Source of the DNA: Deltaproteobacteria bacterium
GTDB taxonomy: Bacteria; UBA10199; JACPAL01
Assembly: GCA_016180855.1 (NCBI GenBank)
Contig: JACPAL010000002.1
Coordinates: forward strand, 62,001 to 126,000
Direction: 5' to 3'
DNA: 64,000 bases
Within the stretch, counting starts at the first letter, position 1. Each line of letters opens with the position of its first letter. This document shows positions 51,920-61,233 of the stretch, piece after piece. A program made the translations under genes and the position numbers. The notes beneath the pieces were generated by a model. It was not told the origin of the DNA. It saw only the letters and a list, made by a program, of their open reading frames with translations, and did no database searches.

Positions 51920-52417
51920 TTAAAGTTTTTCTTCAGGGACCGGAATCTTCTGGCGGCGATCGATCGGATAGTCCTTTCGAAGCGGGTATCCCTCAAACCC
52001 CTCGAAGAGGAGCAGCTTCTTCGGGTTGGGATGCCCCTCAAAGAGAATTCCGAACATTTCGGCACATTCACGCTCCATCCAGTTGGCGGATTTCCAGAGA
52101 TCAACGGCCGAGGCAAGACGCAAATCCTCTTCAGGCAATTGAATCTTCAACCGGAGCCGGTGTTTGAGGGTGACGGAGTAGAGGTGATAGACAACCTCAA
52201 AGCGAGGAGTTCCTCCCAGCTTCTGCCGGTCGATAGCGGTGAGGTCGATCAGAAAATCAAATCGGAGGGCCGGCTCCTCTTTCATAAAGGAGAGGATTGA
52301 ATGGCCTTCCGCCTTCTTGATCACGGCGACCGGCATTTCACCGGAATCGTTCGTTGAGACAATTTCGGTCGGAAACTTTTCTTTAAGCTTCTCAAGAATG
52401 ACGGGATCAGGCGGCAT
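51920..52417 (-). CDS. nuoC: NADH-quinone oxidoreductase subunit C
   Basis: The 165-residue 30-kDa-type subunit has [23 protein letters not shown] and the signature [20 protein letters not shown] followed by [18 protein letters not shown]. The start overlaps the end of nuoB by 11 bases. Confidence 0.95.
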   Translation of the reverse strand: MPPDPVILEKLKEKFPTEIVSTNDSGEMPVAVIKKAEGHSILSFMKEEPALRFDFLIDLTAIDRQKLGGTPRFEVVYHLYSVTLKHRLRLKIQLPEEDLRLASAVDLWKSANWMERECAEMFGILFEGHPNPKKLLLFEGFEGYPLRKDYPIDRRQKIPVPEEKL

Positions 52418-52892
52418 CCGGTTTCCCTTTTGCTTCCTTCACTATTTTTTCCTGGATCTTCAATATACCGTTCAGGATCGCCTCGGGCCTTGGAGGACAA
52501 CCAGGGACGTAGACATCGACCGGGATAATCTCGTCGATCCCCTGAACGACACTGTAGTTGTTGTAAAAACCTCCCGAAGAGGCGCAGGCCCCGGCCGAAA
52601 TAACCCACTTCGGTTCGCACATCTGGTCGTAAATTCGTTTCAGGATCGGCGCCTGCTTGTAGTTGATCGTTCCCAGGACAATGAGGAGGTCGGCTTGGCG
52701 TGGAGAAAAGCGGACCAGCTCCGCTCCAAAACGGGAGATGTCAAAGTAGGACGAGACGGTTCCCATGAACTCAATGCCGCAACAGGCGGTGGCGTACGGC
52801 ATCGGCCAGAGGGAATTTTTTCGTCCCCAGGCGACTACCTCTTTCACCTTGGTGGTGATGACAGAGCCCGCAAAAATATCTTTTGTCCCCAT
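52407..52892 (-). CDS. nuoB: NADH-quinone oxidoreductase subunit B
   Basis: The 161-residue subunit carries cluster N2: [12 protein letters not shown] provides two adjacent Cys, [19 protein letters not shown] one, and [12 protein letters not shown] the fourth. It starts the nuoB-C-D-E-F run. The usual nuoA is not upstream; an M17 N-domain gene ends eight bases before it. Confidence 0.96.
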   Translation of the reverse strand: MGTKDIFAGSVITTKVKEVVAWGRKNSLWPMPYATACCGIEFMGTVSSYFDISRFGAELVRFSPRQADLLIVLGTINYKQAPILKRIYDQMCEPKWVISAGACASSGGFYNNYSVVQGIDEIIPVDVYVPGCPPRPEAILNGILKIQEKIVKEAKGKPDAA

Positions 52893-52900
52893 AAATTTAA

Positions 52901-53425
52901 TTAAGCGTACGTCAATTCTACATCGGCCCCAAAATCCATGTTCCTTCGCCTCGCCTCCTGGATCCAGCGGGAGTCCTCGGCGCAGAACATCTGGATATCC
53001 TCTTTTCGAATTCTTTGGGAGAGCCCCCCCATGAAAGAACGAAGAAGCGCGCGCCAGCTCATGAAGTCCCTCGCCATCTCTCCAAAGGAGATGACAAAGG
53101 TAGGAGCTCCGAGGCGTGCGACCTTGTCAACGATACAGTCAAATCCCTTTTCGAGCTCGTCTTCCGAGGCGGTCTTGTAGGAACCAAGGCCAAAAAGGAG
53201 GATCTCGTCTGCGGCAACCCTTCCGCGCGACGGCATGATCAGTGACTCTGAAAATCCGCCGGAGATCCTCTCGGCCATAATGAGACGGGAGAGGTGACCG
53301 TTTAAGCGCCAATCCAGGAGACCAACAACTCCTTTAAGGGGGCGGACATCCTCGAAAAAGGTTGCCAGCACCAGTTTGCCGGGGACCTCATCGACGGGTG
53401 TTGAAGAAAGGACCAGCTGAATCAT
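52901..53425 (-). CDS. Stand-alone leucyl-aminopeptidase N-terminal (macro-like) domain protein
   Basis: The 174-residue product matches the N-terminal domain of M17 aminopeptidases: [22 protein letters not shown]-type start, then [18 protein letters not shown], and [17 protein letters not shown]. It lacks the catalytic metallopeptidase domain. Such stand-alone domains resemble macro domains and may bind nucleotides; function unknown. It overlaps nusB as ATGA and is followed closely by nuoB, so it is transcribed with both. Confidence 0.65.
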   Translation of the reverse strand: MIQLVLSSTPVDEVPGKLVLATFFEDVRPLKGVVGLLDWRLNGHLSRLIMAERISGGFSESLIMPSRGRVAADEILLFGLGSYKTASEDELEKGFDCIVDKVARLGAPTFVISFGEMARDFMSWRALLRSFMGGLSQRIRKEDIQMFCAEDSRWIQEARRRNMDFGADVELTYA

Positions 53426-53829
53426 TTTCTGACCTCCTTGGCGGCATGATCGAGGATTCCGTTGATAAAGGAACTGGAGTTTTCCGAGCCGAATTTTTTG
53501 GCAATTTCAATCGCCTCATCGAGGACAACCGGCGTTGGGACCTCGTGGTCATATAGAAGTTCGTAGGCCCCCAGACGCAGGATATTCCGGTCGACGGCTG
53601 ACATCCGGTTGAGCTTCCAGTGTGTTGAAAACTTTTCTATCATCTGGTCAATCTCTCGGAGGTTGCGGTAGGTCCCCTCTACAACGGTCCTGGCAAAATC
53701 TTCAACCTCTTGACTCAAAGGCTCTTCATGCCCCAGATATCTGAGCTCCGACTTTGGATCGCTCCCCTTCATGTCGATCTGATACAAGATTTGCAGGGCG
53801 AGTTCTCTTCCCTTATGACGATAGCCCAT
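53422..53829 (-). CDS. nusB: Transcription antitermination factor NusB
   Basis: The 135-residue all-helical factor binds boxA RNA with NusE. It begins [20 protein letters not shown] and ends with [20 protein letters not shown] followed by [10 protein letters not shown], the NusB signature. Start at 53829 has AGAGGGA upstream; 53874 lies within ribH. The ribH-nusB order is common. Confidence 0.95.
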   Translation of the reverse strand: MGYRHKGRELALQILYQIDMKGSDPKSELRYLGHEEPLSQEVEDFARTVVEGTYRNLREIDQMIEKFSTHWKLNRMSAVDRNILRLGAYELLYDHEVPTPVVLDEAIEIAKKFGSENSSSFINGILDHAAKEVRK

Positions 53830-54283
53830 GGTGAATCCCTCTAACCATTTCAATAGCGACTTCGGCGGCTTCAATCCCCTTGTTACCCAACCGGCCTCCG
53901 GATCGATCCAACGCCTGTTTCAGGTTATTGGTGGTTAGGACTCCAAAGGCAACAGGAATTTTTTCCTGCAACATGACCTGCATCACCCCTCGCGCTGTTT
54001 CACCGGCCACATAATCAAAATGGGGTGTCCCACCACGAATGACCGCTCCAAGGGCGATCAAGGCATCATACTTTTTTTGCCGGGCCATCCTCATGAGGGC
54101 GTAGGGGATCTCAAACGCCCCGGGGACCCACACCACATCGAGCCTCTTGGCCTTTTTCAGTCCCCTTTTGGCCCCCGACAGAAGCCGCGTGGTCACTTTC
54201 TCGTTGAAACGACTCACCACAATGCCGAATCGGAGTCCATCCGCCTTCAGACCGGTCACTCTTTTGGCAATGTAACGGCTCAT
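53813..54283 (-). CDS. ribH: 6,7-dimethyl-8-ribityllumazine synthase
   Basis: The 156-residue lumazine synthase has [55 protein letters not shown] and [18 protein letters not shown], including the active-site His. It condenses the pyrimidine precursor with DHBP. Three bases after ribBA; the end overlaps nusB. Confidence 0.96.
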   Translation of the reverse strand: MSRYIAKRVTGLKADGLRFGIVVSRFNEKVTTRLLSGAKRGLKKAKRLDVVWVPGAFEIPYALMRMARQKKYDALIALGAVIRGGTPHFDYVAGETARGVMQVMLQEKIPVAFGVLTTNNLKQALDRSGGRLGNKGIEAAEVAIEMVRGIHHGLSS

Positions 54284-54286
54284 GAG

Positions 54287-55522
54287 CTACACCTTTTTTA
54301 ACAGATGTCCCAGTTTATCTTTTTTTGTCTTGAGATATTTCAGGTTTTCTTTTTCCGGCTCGATCTCAATCGGCACCCTTTCCACAACCTCCAGGTGATA
54401 ACCATCCAGTCCGACAATCTTTCGTGGATTGTTTGTCATGAGCCGCATCTTTTTGACATCGAGCGAGGCAAGGATCTGGGCCCCGATTCCGTAATGACGA
54501 AGATCCGGTTTAAAGCCGAGCTGGCTGTTCGCCTCGACCGTATCGAATCCCTGGTCTTGCAGCGCATACGCCTTCACCTTGTTAAAAATTCCGATCCCGC
54601 GTCCCTCCTGGCGGATGTACAGCAAGACCCCTTTGCCTGCCTCCTCAATCATCTCGAGAGATCGATGGAGCTGTTTGCCGCAATCGCATCGCTTGGAACC
54701 AAAGGCATCTCCGGTCAGGCATTCCGAGTGGACCCGGACCAGAACCGGCTCTTTGGGAGAGATCTTCCCCTTCACCAGGGCGACGTGGGTCAGCTCGTCG
54801 ACCTGACTCTCAAAACTGATCACACGGAACTCGCCATAGTCGGTCGGAAGACTCGCCTCTTCTACTTTTCGGATCAACGTTTCATGTTGCAGTCGGTAAT
54901 CGATCAGGTCGGCAATCGTTACAATCGGGATCCCGTGTTCTTTGGAGAAGATCTCCAGGTCGGGCATCCGTGCCATCGTTCCATCCTCCTTCATGATCTC
55001 GCAGATCACCCCGGCCGATTTGAGACCCGCCAGCCGGGCCAAATCGACAGAGCCTTCCGTCTGACCGGAACGGACGAGTACCCCTCCTTTGCGTGCACGA
55101 ATCGGGAAGATGTGCCCCGGCCTTGCAAAATCAGAATTTTTAGCCCCGTCACGAACGGCCTCCAGGATTGTTGTGGCACGGTCAGCGGCGGAGATCCCGG
55201 TTGTCACATTCTTTTTGGCGTCGATCGAAATGGTGAAGCCGGTTCCGAAATTGGAGGTATTTTCGGTGACCATCGGTGCGAGGCCGAGCTCGTCGCATCG
55301 CTCCTGCGTGAGGGTGAGGCAGATCAGACCCCGTGCGTGTCTCGCCATAAAGTTGATCGCCTCGGGCGTCACCTTTTCGGCCGCCATGACGAGGTCTCCT
55401 TCGTTCTCACGATCCTCATCATCAACGAGGATAACCATGCGTCCCTTGCGGATCGCCTCAATGGACTCCTCAACGCGTCCCTTTCGCCCCGTTACTTTTG
55501 TGAAGAATAATTTTTCTGTCAC
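54287..55522 (-). CDS. ribBA: Bifunctional DHBP synthase/GTP cyclohydrolase II
   Basis: The 411-residue fusion has an N-terminal DHBP synthase ([54 protein letters not shown]). The C-terminal GTP cyclohydrolase II carries the zinc ligands in [17 protein letters not shown] and [10 protein letters not shown]. The two make the two precursors of riboflavin. Overlaps ribE by four bases. A long antisense frame here is a composition artefact. Confidence 0.96.
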   Translation of the reverse strand: MTEKLFFTKVTGRKGRVEESIEAIRKGRMVILVDDEDRENEGDLVMAAEKVTPEAINFMARHARGLICLTLTQERCDELGLAPMVTENTSNFGTGFTISIDAKKNVTTGISAADRATTILEAVRDGAKNSDFARPGHIFPIRARKGGVLVRSGQTEGSVDLARLAGLKSAGVICEIMKEDGTMARMPDLEIFSKEHGIPIVTIADLIDYRLQHETLIRKVEEASLPTDYGEFRVISFESQVDELTHVALVKGKISPKEPVLVRVHSECLTGDAFGSKRCDCGKQLHRSLEMIEEAGKGVLLYIRQEGRGIGIFNKVKAYALQDQGFDTVEANSQLGFKPDLRHYGIGAQILASLDVKKMRLMTNNPRKIVGLDGYHLEVVERVPIEIEPEKENLKYLKTKKDKLGHLLKKV

Positions 55523-56118
55523 CTTCGACTCCGCTTGCGGAGGTAATTGACTATATACTTCCCAACCATGTCAACTTCGAGATTAACCGGGTCGCCCACC
55601 TTATGATCCCCCAGATTTGTTTTCGACAAGGTATGCGGGATGATAACGAGCGTAAAACGGTTTTTTGTGAGGTGATTCACCGTCATGCTGACCCCGTCAA
55701 CTGCTATGGAACCTTTCGGGATGAGGTACGGCCGAAGTTCCGTTGAAAAACCGATCGTCAGTTCAACTCCAGCCCCATTTCGATTGATTGAAACAACCCG
55801 GCCGATTCCATCGACATGACCTGAAACGAGATGTCCCCCCATCCGGTCGCTCAATCGAACCGCGCGCTCCAGATTCACCCGCTCTCCATCTTGGAGGCGA
55901 CCCAGATTAGTTCGCTTCAAGGTCTCTTGCGAGAGGTCGGTCCAAAAGCATTTTCCTTCTTTTTTAGTGACGGTCAGACAACAGCCGTTGACGGAGATGC
56001 TCTCCCCTTTTTTAATGGAGGAGAGCGAAAAAGAGGCCTGAATCTGAAGAATTAGGTGCCCCTTTCCCTCCCGTCGACTCCGTATAAAACCAGCCCCCTC
56101 GATGATACCCGTGAACAT
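55519..56118 (-). CDS. ribE: Riboflavin synthase
   Basis: The 199-residue alpha-type synthase has two duplicated barrels: [12 protein letters not shown] at the start, [11 protein letters not shown] in the first, [11 protein letters not shown] and [12 protein letters not shown] in the second. Dismutates lumazine to riboflavin. GTGAGG lies before the ATG within the right edge of a repeat element. Confidence 0.95.
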   Translation of the reverse strand: MFTGIIEGAGFIRSRREGKGHLILQIQASFSLSSIKKGESISVNGCCLTVTKKEGKCFWTDLSQETLKRTNLGRLQDGERVNLERAVRLSDRMGGHLVSGHVDGIGRVVSINRNGAGVELTIGFSTELRPYLIPKGSIAVDGVSMTVNHLTKNRFTLVIIPHTLSKTNLGDHKVGDPVNLEVDMVGKYIVNYLRKRSRR

Positions 56119-56130
56119 GAATTCCTCACT

Positions 56131-56190
56131 CCCTCACCCGTCCTTCGGCAGGCTCAGGACACCCTCTCCCGCCGAGGGGAGAGGGTATAA
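56131..56190. repeat. Repeat upstream of ribE
   Basis: CCCTCACCCGTCCTTCGGCA, then ACCCTCTCCCGCCGAGGGG and AGAGGGTAT, forms a stem between CCCTCTCCC and GGGGAGAGGG. It shares the CCCTCACCC end and the CCTCTCCC stem with the element upstream of nuoF. Its left edge lies 12 bases before the ribE ATG. Confidence 0.5.
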
Positions 56191-56248
56191 GAAAGCTACG
56201 ATTATAGGGAGGTGGCCCCTCGCGTCAAGGAGAGGCTATCGGGCGAGA

Positions 56249-57253
56249 TTAATGTATCAGTGAGAGGAGGGTGCGCGCTGCCTCCTCGGTCTCCATGACG
56301 TCGAGGTGATTCTGTTTCCACAAGATCCGTTCCCGATCAGGCCCCAACCCGAGCAACGCGGAGTGATGACCGATGACACCGTCGCTCAGTTCTCCCGGTG
56401 CCAACTTGACCGCTGTTCCGGACATGAGTCGGGCGGCTCCCTGCATAAGGCCGTTTGCTCCCAAGGAGAATGGGTCCCTTGCATGAAGGCCCCATGTTTG
56501 GGCCGCACCGAGGATGATGCCATCAGCAATCTTTTTAGGTTCAAAACCAAGTTGCTCGTAGAGTCCGGTCCTTGTTCCTGTGCCGCGAAGATAACCCCTT
56601 TCAAGCCACTCAAAAAGTTCTGGTCGAATCGTCCCGATCGCCCGGACCGCTTGACGACCTGCGCGTGTTAACCGAATCTCGTTTACGGGTGCCCCCATGA
56701 GGATCACACGCGCCCCCTGGAGACGCACGGACAGATCGTGTAACGCCTCGATCGTTCGGTGCGGTGTCGGGGGTAAAAAGGCGTGAAATCTTTCAATGAA
56801 CTCCGAGCGTCCCTCCGCCGGCACCTTTGCCAAGGCACCAAGGAACAGGCTCGTCATCCCTCCCAGGGAAGAACCAGCGATCACCTCTACCTTCTCCGGG
56901 GGGCTCACAATCAACGCCTCACAGGCCTCGGCGACCATCTCGCCTAACCCAAGAAGCCGTCTTTTTTCCGCCCTCGGAGAGAAAAGGCAGGTACGGACGT
57001 TGAAACCACTTTGCTGCAGTGTGCCTATAAAGCGCTCCCCAAATGGGACAAGCCCAAGGCATCGAAACAGGAGGATCGTTGGGGCACCCTGCTCGGGGGC
57101 TGGTGGGAGACTATGACTATGACGCTGTCCGGCAAGGCGGTCGTAGACCCTCACAAAGTGATCCGCTGTCCGTTCGACAACGCGGAAAACGGCCCTCCTT
57201 GCGGTTTCTAGGGCTTTCCCTCCTCCTGTCAAGGAGGCCCCCCTTCCGGTCAT
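56249..57253 (-). CDS. Putative alpha/beta-hydrolase-like protein
   Basis: The 334-residue product has a nucleophile-elbow-like segment VIAGSSLGGMTSLFLG near residue 135 and a late NHLDVMETEE that could hold the catalytic His. This suggests an alpha/beta hydrolase of no clear subfamily. Start at 57253 (MTGRGASLTGGG) is preferred; the upstream open frame is a shadow of the protease gene. No strong ribosome site, but a palindromic repeat lies 24 bases upstream. It lies between ribE and the protease. Confidence 0.6.
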   Translation of the reverse strand: MTGRGASLTGGGKALETARRAVFRVVERTADHFVRVYDRLAGQRHSHSLPPAPEQGAPTILLFRCLGLVPFGERFIGTLQQSGFNVRTCLFSPRAEKRRLLGLGEMVAEACEALIVSPPEKVEVIAGSSLGGMTSLFLGALAKVPAEGRSEFIERFHAFLPPTPHRTIEALHDLSVRLQGARVILMGAPVNEIRLTRAGRQAVRAIGTIRPELFEWLERGYLRGTGTRTGLYEQLGFEPKKIADGIILGAAQTWGLHARDPFSLGANGLMQGAARLMSGTAVKLAPGELSDGVIGHHSALLGLGPDRERILWKQNHLDVMETEEAARTLLSLIH

Positions 57254-57276
57254 AAATGACAAAGGCGAAATCAAAT

Positions 57277-57298
57277 GACCCCTCTTAAATAGAGGATC
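57277..57298. repeat. Short palindrome upstream of the hydrolase gene
   Basis: GACCCCTCTTAAATAGAGG followed by ATC: CCTCT pairs with AGAGG around TTAAAT. It closely matches the copy at 24657. Located 24 bases before the start codon of the minus-strand gene. Confidence 0.45.
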
Positions 57299-57335
57299 GG
57301 CCCAGGCTTGAGAAAGTTTACAGAAAAATTGAGAA

Positions 57336-59927
57336 TTATTGTCGGTGAATGACGATGCTCGAAGGGGTGCAGCTGCCATCTTTGCACTCAATCGTCTCCA
57401 GACTATTGAGGTCGGGGAAACCGAGACAGACCGGTTCGGGGGTAGAGCAGTCGGTCGGTTGACTGCCAAGGACCGCGACCAGGTTGTATTTGCCGGAGGG
57501 GAGGTTGAGATAGAAGTGGTAGTTGGCCCCCAAAGTGGTCTTGGTCCGGTACTGCTGTTCCGGCTTCTCGATGTTCCAGACGTAGATGTACGCCTCGCCA
57601 ATATCTTCCGTATTCTGGAACTCTCCCGTTCCGTTGAGTAGGCTCGTTGCCCGGCTAATCAAATCGTCGATCTCATCGGTCTGTTCCCCTGCAGCAGGGT
57701 CAAAGGCCATCGTGACTTCAATCTCTTTATCTCCACCATTGGTGTGGATTTGGATCTTTCCAGTGTAGTTTCCCTCCGTGAGATCCTCTCGATTGATCGT
57801 GGCCACCAGCGCCCAGGGGGCGGTCTTCGGTTGGTTTAATTCCTTGACCGCAACGGAGAGCCAATCGCCTCCATCGGTCGTTTCGACAGAATAGCTGAGA
57901 AGATCCAGATCGCCTCCTCCCGAATTAAAGAGGATAATCGTCGCATTTTCTCCCAATTTTCCAAAATGAAGGCCGTTTACGGAGGTTGAAAGGATTGGGT
58001 TTCCCTCGGGTGTGTGATCAAGAAGTTTTTGCAAGGCGCCCCAGGGGTTTACGAGACCGAAGCCGTACTCCGGATCCCATCCGGCCGGGTCGTTCCCCAG
58101 ATAGATTGCGGAATCACGCAGGATCTGGACGAGTCCATTACCTTCCGAACTATTCGAGAGAGGAAGCTCCGGATCGTATGCCTTCAGAAGGGCTGCCAGG
58201 CCGCTGACATGAGCCGCCGCCTGAGAGGTGCCACAAAGATCCCAGTAACCGTTAGCCACATTGGGATTGACCGTGCTCAAGACACACTGATCGCCGGAAC
58301 CACCGGGGGCGACGAGGAACTGTCGCTCACCATAATTAGAGTAGGATTTTGCAAACGCCCCGCTGCCCGTGACCGCCCCGACGGCGATGACGCTCGGATC
58401 GGCTGCCGGATAAAATTTACAGTTTTCATTTGCATAATATCGTCCCGTCTCCTCATCTTCACAAAATCCGTCTGTTGTACCGCCATTGCCTGCGGCGGCT
58501 ATCACAACAACTTTCTTCTCCCGTACACATTCGTGGATCACCTCGAGCAACGGAAGGGCAAAGTCAGTCGTCATTGCCAATCCCAAGCTCAGGTTGATAA
58601 CGTCGGCGCGAGGACGGACCGCCCTGAGGTCGGTAGGGCCACCGCAGTTATCAGGATCAACATAATCGCCATTCGGTCCCGCAGTGGCACGGGGGCATTC
58701 ATAACGATTCGGGAGGTGACAGGCCCAGGCGACTCCCTGTGCAACGTCATGAAGCGTCCCAAGTCCGTTTTTTCCCATCGCACGAATCGGGAGAATTTTG
58801 ACCTTTTGACTTAATCCCCCCATTCCGGCAAGCCCGCGGCTGTTGTTAGTTGCTGCGGCCACAATGCCGGCCAGGTGGGTTCCATGCCAGCTACAGGCTG
58901 ATCCCGGAATCCCCATATCCCGTCCGTCACATGGATCGGTTGGATCAAGATCATCGCCATCGTTGTCGAGTGAAAAATTTGCCTCAACGACGGTTCCACC
59001 GCTGTCGGTTAACTGATGGGTCACGAAATCAGCGCCCCAGATGACACCTGCATCCTGGTTCCAGACAAACTTGTTCTGAAACTCACGATGATCTTTGCGG
59101 ATACCGGTGTCGATTACCGCGACGTAGGTAAATTTTTTCTGCAGATCCTCTTCGTCAGGATCAAACGGCTCCGGATTTTCATTCTCAAATTCGAAAACCG
59201 CCCCCATATTGATGAGGGCCATATTCCATTGTTCATCGTAGCCAGGATCATTGGGGAGTGACTGTGTTTTGAGCAAGACATTATAGGTACAACTCTTTCC
59301 TTCGCGACGGCACTCATCCAGTGCTTCTCTTTCCATCTTGCGGGTCAACCGGTCCTTCTCTCTTTTCACACCTAAACGAGCGGCAACTCCCCCGGATTGA
59401 ACAGTCAGTGCCTGTATCTCAGGAGTTTCCAATTGAATCGCTGACCATCCCTTCTCTTTGACAAGGATTTGGCCAGCGACATGAGGTGGTGCATAGCTGG
59501 AGACTTCAACCAGTTCATCCGCGGTGACCTGGGTGATCTGAATCTGGCCTGACAGGGGTGCGCCATCCGGGTTAATCCGGTAGTAGGTCTCTCCGCCAAG
59601 GATCAATTTTTCCTGTTCGTTCTCTACCTGAATCTCGTAGACGAGTGACATGCCGCCCAAGACCGGCAGGTTGAAGTTTACATTCTCTCCGGCAACATCA
59701 TAGGCCCCTTCATCCACATTGACGGTATCCCCTAAAGGGCGAACGGCCTGAACAAGTATTGTTTTTTGTTCTGAATCGAATTTGAGGAGAACGGTCTCAC
59801 CGTTGGCACTCGGGGTCTCGGCAGCCCAATTTCCATTGAGGGCATCGTTCCCCCCCGAACCACCACACCCGAACGCCTGGTGAAACAGGCAGGCAAATAC
59901 GGCAAATAAAAGTATCCTCTTCGGCAT
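57336..59927 (-). CDS. Secreted subtilisin-like (S8) serine protease
   Basis: The 863-residue product has an N-terminal signal ending QAFGCGG (a weak lipobox), a prodomain-like region and then the S8 catalytic domain. The Asp is in VAVIDTGIRKDHREF, the His in SWHGTHLAGIVAA and the Ser in CGTSQAAAHVSGLAALL. A C-terminal beta part follows (FGKLGENATIILFNSGGGDL and a final IYVWNIEKPE domain). Cys pairs suggest an exported enzyme. Start at 59927 gives the signal peptide; 59969 would precede it with another hydrophobic stretch. Confidence 0.9.
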   Translation of the reverse strand: MPKRILLFAVFACLFHQAFGCGGSGGNDALNGNWAAETPSANGETVLLKFDSEQKTILVQAVRPLGDTVNVDEGAYDVAGENVNFNLPVLGGMSLVYEIQVENEQEKLILGGETYYRINPDGAPLSGQIQITQVTADELVEVSSYAPPHVAGQILVKEKGWSAIQLETPEIQALTVQSGGVAARLGVKREKDRLTRKMEREALDECRREGKSCTYNVLLKTQSLPNDPGYDEQWNMALINMGAVFEFENENPEPFDPDEEDLQKKFTYVAVIDTGIRKDHREFQNKFVWNQDAGVIWGADFVTHQLTDSGGTVVEANFSLDNDGDDLDPTDPCDGRDMGIPGSACSWHGTHLAGIVAAATNNSRGLAGMGGLSQKVKILPIRAMGKNGLGTLHDVAQGVAWACHLPNRYECPRATAGPNGDYVDPDNCGGPTDLRAVRPRADVINLSLGLAMTTDFALPLLEVIHECVREKKVVVIAAAGNGGTTDGFCEDEETGRYYANENCKFYPAADPSVIAVGAVTGSGAFAKSYSNYGERQFLVAPGGSGDQCVLSTVNPNVANGYWDLCGTSQAAAHVSGLAALLKAYDPELPLSNSSEGNGLVQILRDSAIYLGNDPAGWDPEYGFGLVNPWGALQKLLDHTPEGNPILSTSVNGLHFGKLGENATIILFNSGGGDLDLLSYSVETTDGGDWLSVAVKELNQPKTAPWALVATINREDLTEGNYTGKIQIHTNGGDKEIEVTMAFDPAAGEQTDEIDDLISRATSLLNGTGEFQNTEDIGEAYIYVWNIEKPEQQYRTKTTLGANYHFYLNLPSGKYNLVAVLGSQPTDCSTPEPVCLGFPDLNSLETIECKDGSCTPSSIVIHRQ

Positions 59928-60003
59928 CAACCCGATTAATAAGCAAATAGGATGCCAGAGGACGGCCACCGAACAATATATAACTTATTGATATTATTTG
60001 TCT

Positions 60004-60032
60004 TATAAATAAGCCTTTGGTCGGTCTGGCAA
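60004..60032 (-). promoter_or_regulatory. Possible promoter of the protease gene
   Basis: On the minus strand TTGCCA (60032-60027) and TTTATA (60009-60004) are 17 bases apart, within an AT-rich 150-base gap between ribD and the protease. The leader would be about 70 bases. This suggests the protease is not merely part of the rib operon. Confidence 0.35.
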
Positions 60033-60077
60033 GCCTTGAGGTCCAGAGGCCCCAATTTGTGTGGTCTTTAAGAAGCC

Positions 60078-61145
60078 CTAAAAACTCCCCTCAATGAAGA
60101 GGTCTTCTCCTATTTTTTCCCCTTGGATCGATTTGAGATCTTCAAGTTGATTGAGAGGGAACTGTACTGTTTCTCCTTGGATGATTTTTGGGGCGATAAA
60201 AACAACAAGCCTGTCGACGGTACCGGCCTTTAGAAAAGAGCTCCAGATCTTCGGTCCCCCTTCCACAAGAAGGGTCATGACTCCACGATTCGCTAGTTGA
60301 CGAAGGAGATCGTTTAACTGAATCCCTCCACGTTTGTTTCGGCGACAGAGAAGGAATTCAACCCCTTTTCTTTTTGGGGTCTTGGAGACAGTTGTCGCGA
60401 CAAGGGTCTTTGCGGGGGATTTTAGATGAAACAGGCGGGAGGTTGTTGGAAGTCTTAGTGAACTGTCCAAGACGACACGAAGCGGGTCTCTTTTTTGCCT
60501 CCTCTTCAAGCGGCAAGTCAGTTGTGGATCGTCAGCAAGCACTGTCCCCGATCCGACAAGGATCGCATCGACTTCAGAGCGAAGGTGGTGCGAGAATCTC
60601 CTCGCCTTCGTTCCGGTAATCGCCAACGCTCTTACCCCCTTTTTCGTTTTAAGGCCGACAACCGCGTTGAGCGTCATCGCTGCCTTGAGGATGACATAAG
60701 GACGTCTTTTTGTTCTATGAAGAAGGTAGGCCTCATTCAATTTGCGGCACTCCTCTTCCAAGACGCCAACCTTGACCTCGATTCCGGATCTCTCAAGGAT
60801 TTGGATCCCCTTTCCAGAGACCCGTCGATCCGGGTCTCTCATCCCAACGATAACACGACGGATCCCGCTCTGAATAATCGCCTCGGTGCAGGGGGGGGTT
60901 CTCCCATAATGACAGCAGGGTTCGAGGGTTACATATAATGTTGCATTCTGTAGGGGCGTCCCTACGATTTTATCTAATGCCTCCCGTTCGGCGTGCGGCA
61001 TCCCGGCCTTTTTATGAAATCCGGAGCCGATGATCCTGTCATTCTTGACAATGACAGAACCGACCGCCGGGTTGGGCGATGTTTTGCCAATCCCACGTTG
61101 AGCAAGGGTGATGGCGATTGCCATGAAATCTTGATCGCGGTTCAT
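60078..61145 (-). CDS. ribD: Riboflavin biosynthesis protein RibD (deaminase/reductase)
   Basis: The 355-residue fusion has an N-terminal cytidine-deaminase-like domain (MPHAEREALDKI, LEPCCHYGRTPPCTEAI with the zinc Cys) and a C-terminal reductase domain (RPYVILKAAMTLNAVVGLKT, DAILVGSGTVLADDPQLTCR, LLVEGGPKIWSSFL). It performs two middle riboflavin steps. GAGTGAG lies directly before the ATG. A small palindrome lies in frame near residue 62. Separated from ribE by the protease and hydrolase. Confidence 0.95.
   Translation of the reverse strand: MNRDQDFMAIAITLAQRGIGKTSPNPAVGSVIVKNDRIIGSGFHKKAGMPHAEREALDKIVGTPLQNATLYVTLEPCCHYGRTPPCTEAIIQSGIRRVIVGMRDPDRRVSGKGIQILERSGIEVKVGVLEEECRKLNEAYLLHRTKRRPYVILKAAMTLNAVVGLKTKKGVRALAITGTKARRFSHHLRSEVDAILVGSGTVLADDPQLTCRLKRRQKRDPLRVVLDSSLRLPTTSRLFHLKSPAKTLVATTVSKTPKRKGVEFLLCRRNKRGGIQLNDLLRQLANRGVMTLLVEGGPKIWSSFLKAGTVDRLVVFIAPKIIQGETVQFPLNQLEDLKSIQGEKIGEDLFIEGSF
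60950..60965. repeat. Palindrome inside ribD
   Basis: GTAGGG-GCGT-CCCTAC encodes the VGTP segment just before NATLYVTLEPC. It resembles the GTAGGGG/CCCCTAC arms in the radical SAM gene. Compared with E. coli RibD the loop is only about one residue longer, so it may be a substitution or chance. Confidence 0.35.
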
Positions 61146-61160
61146 AACTCACTCCTCAAT

Positions 61161-61187
61161 ATCCCCCTCTTAATGTAAGAGGGGGAT
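61161..61187. repeat. Short palindrome between ribD and aacS starts
   Basis: ATCCCCCTCTTA at 61161 pairs perfectly with TAAGAGGGGGAT ending at 61187, with a three-base loop. It is followed by CAAGACAATCTTG and a GCAGTGG-like tract that resembles the sequence after the copy at 63671. Located in the divergent promoter region of both genes. Confidence 0.6.
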
Positions 61188-61233
61188 CAAGACAATCTTG
61201 AAGTCAGTGGAAGGGGGCGCTATGAGGGTAACG

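Noticed and set aside
54305-55510. 401-residue open frame on the plus strand across ribBA
   Set aside because: Exact antisense shadow of the clearly recognisable ribBA; no family signature or ribosome site.
57254-57601. N-terminal extension of the hydrolase frame
   Set aside because: Low-complexity residues encoded within the protease gene in another frame; the family-like sequence starts near 57253.
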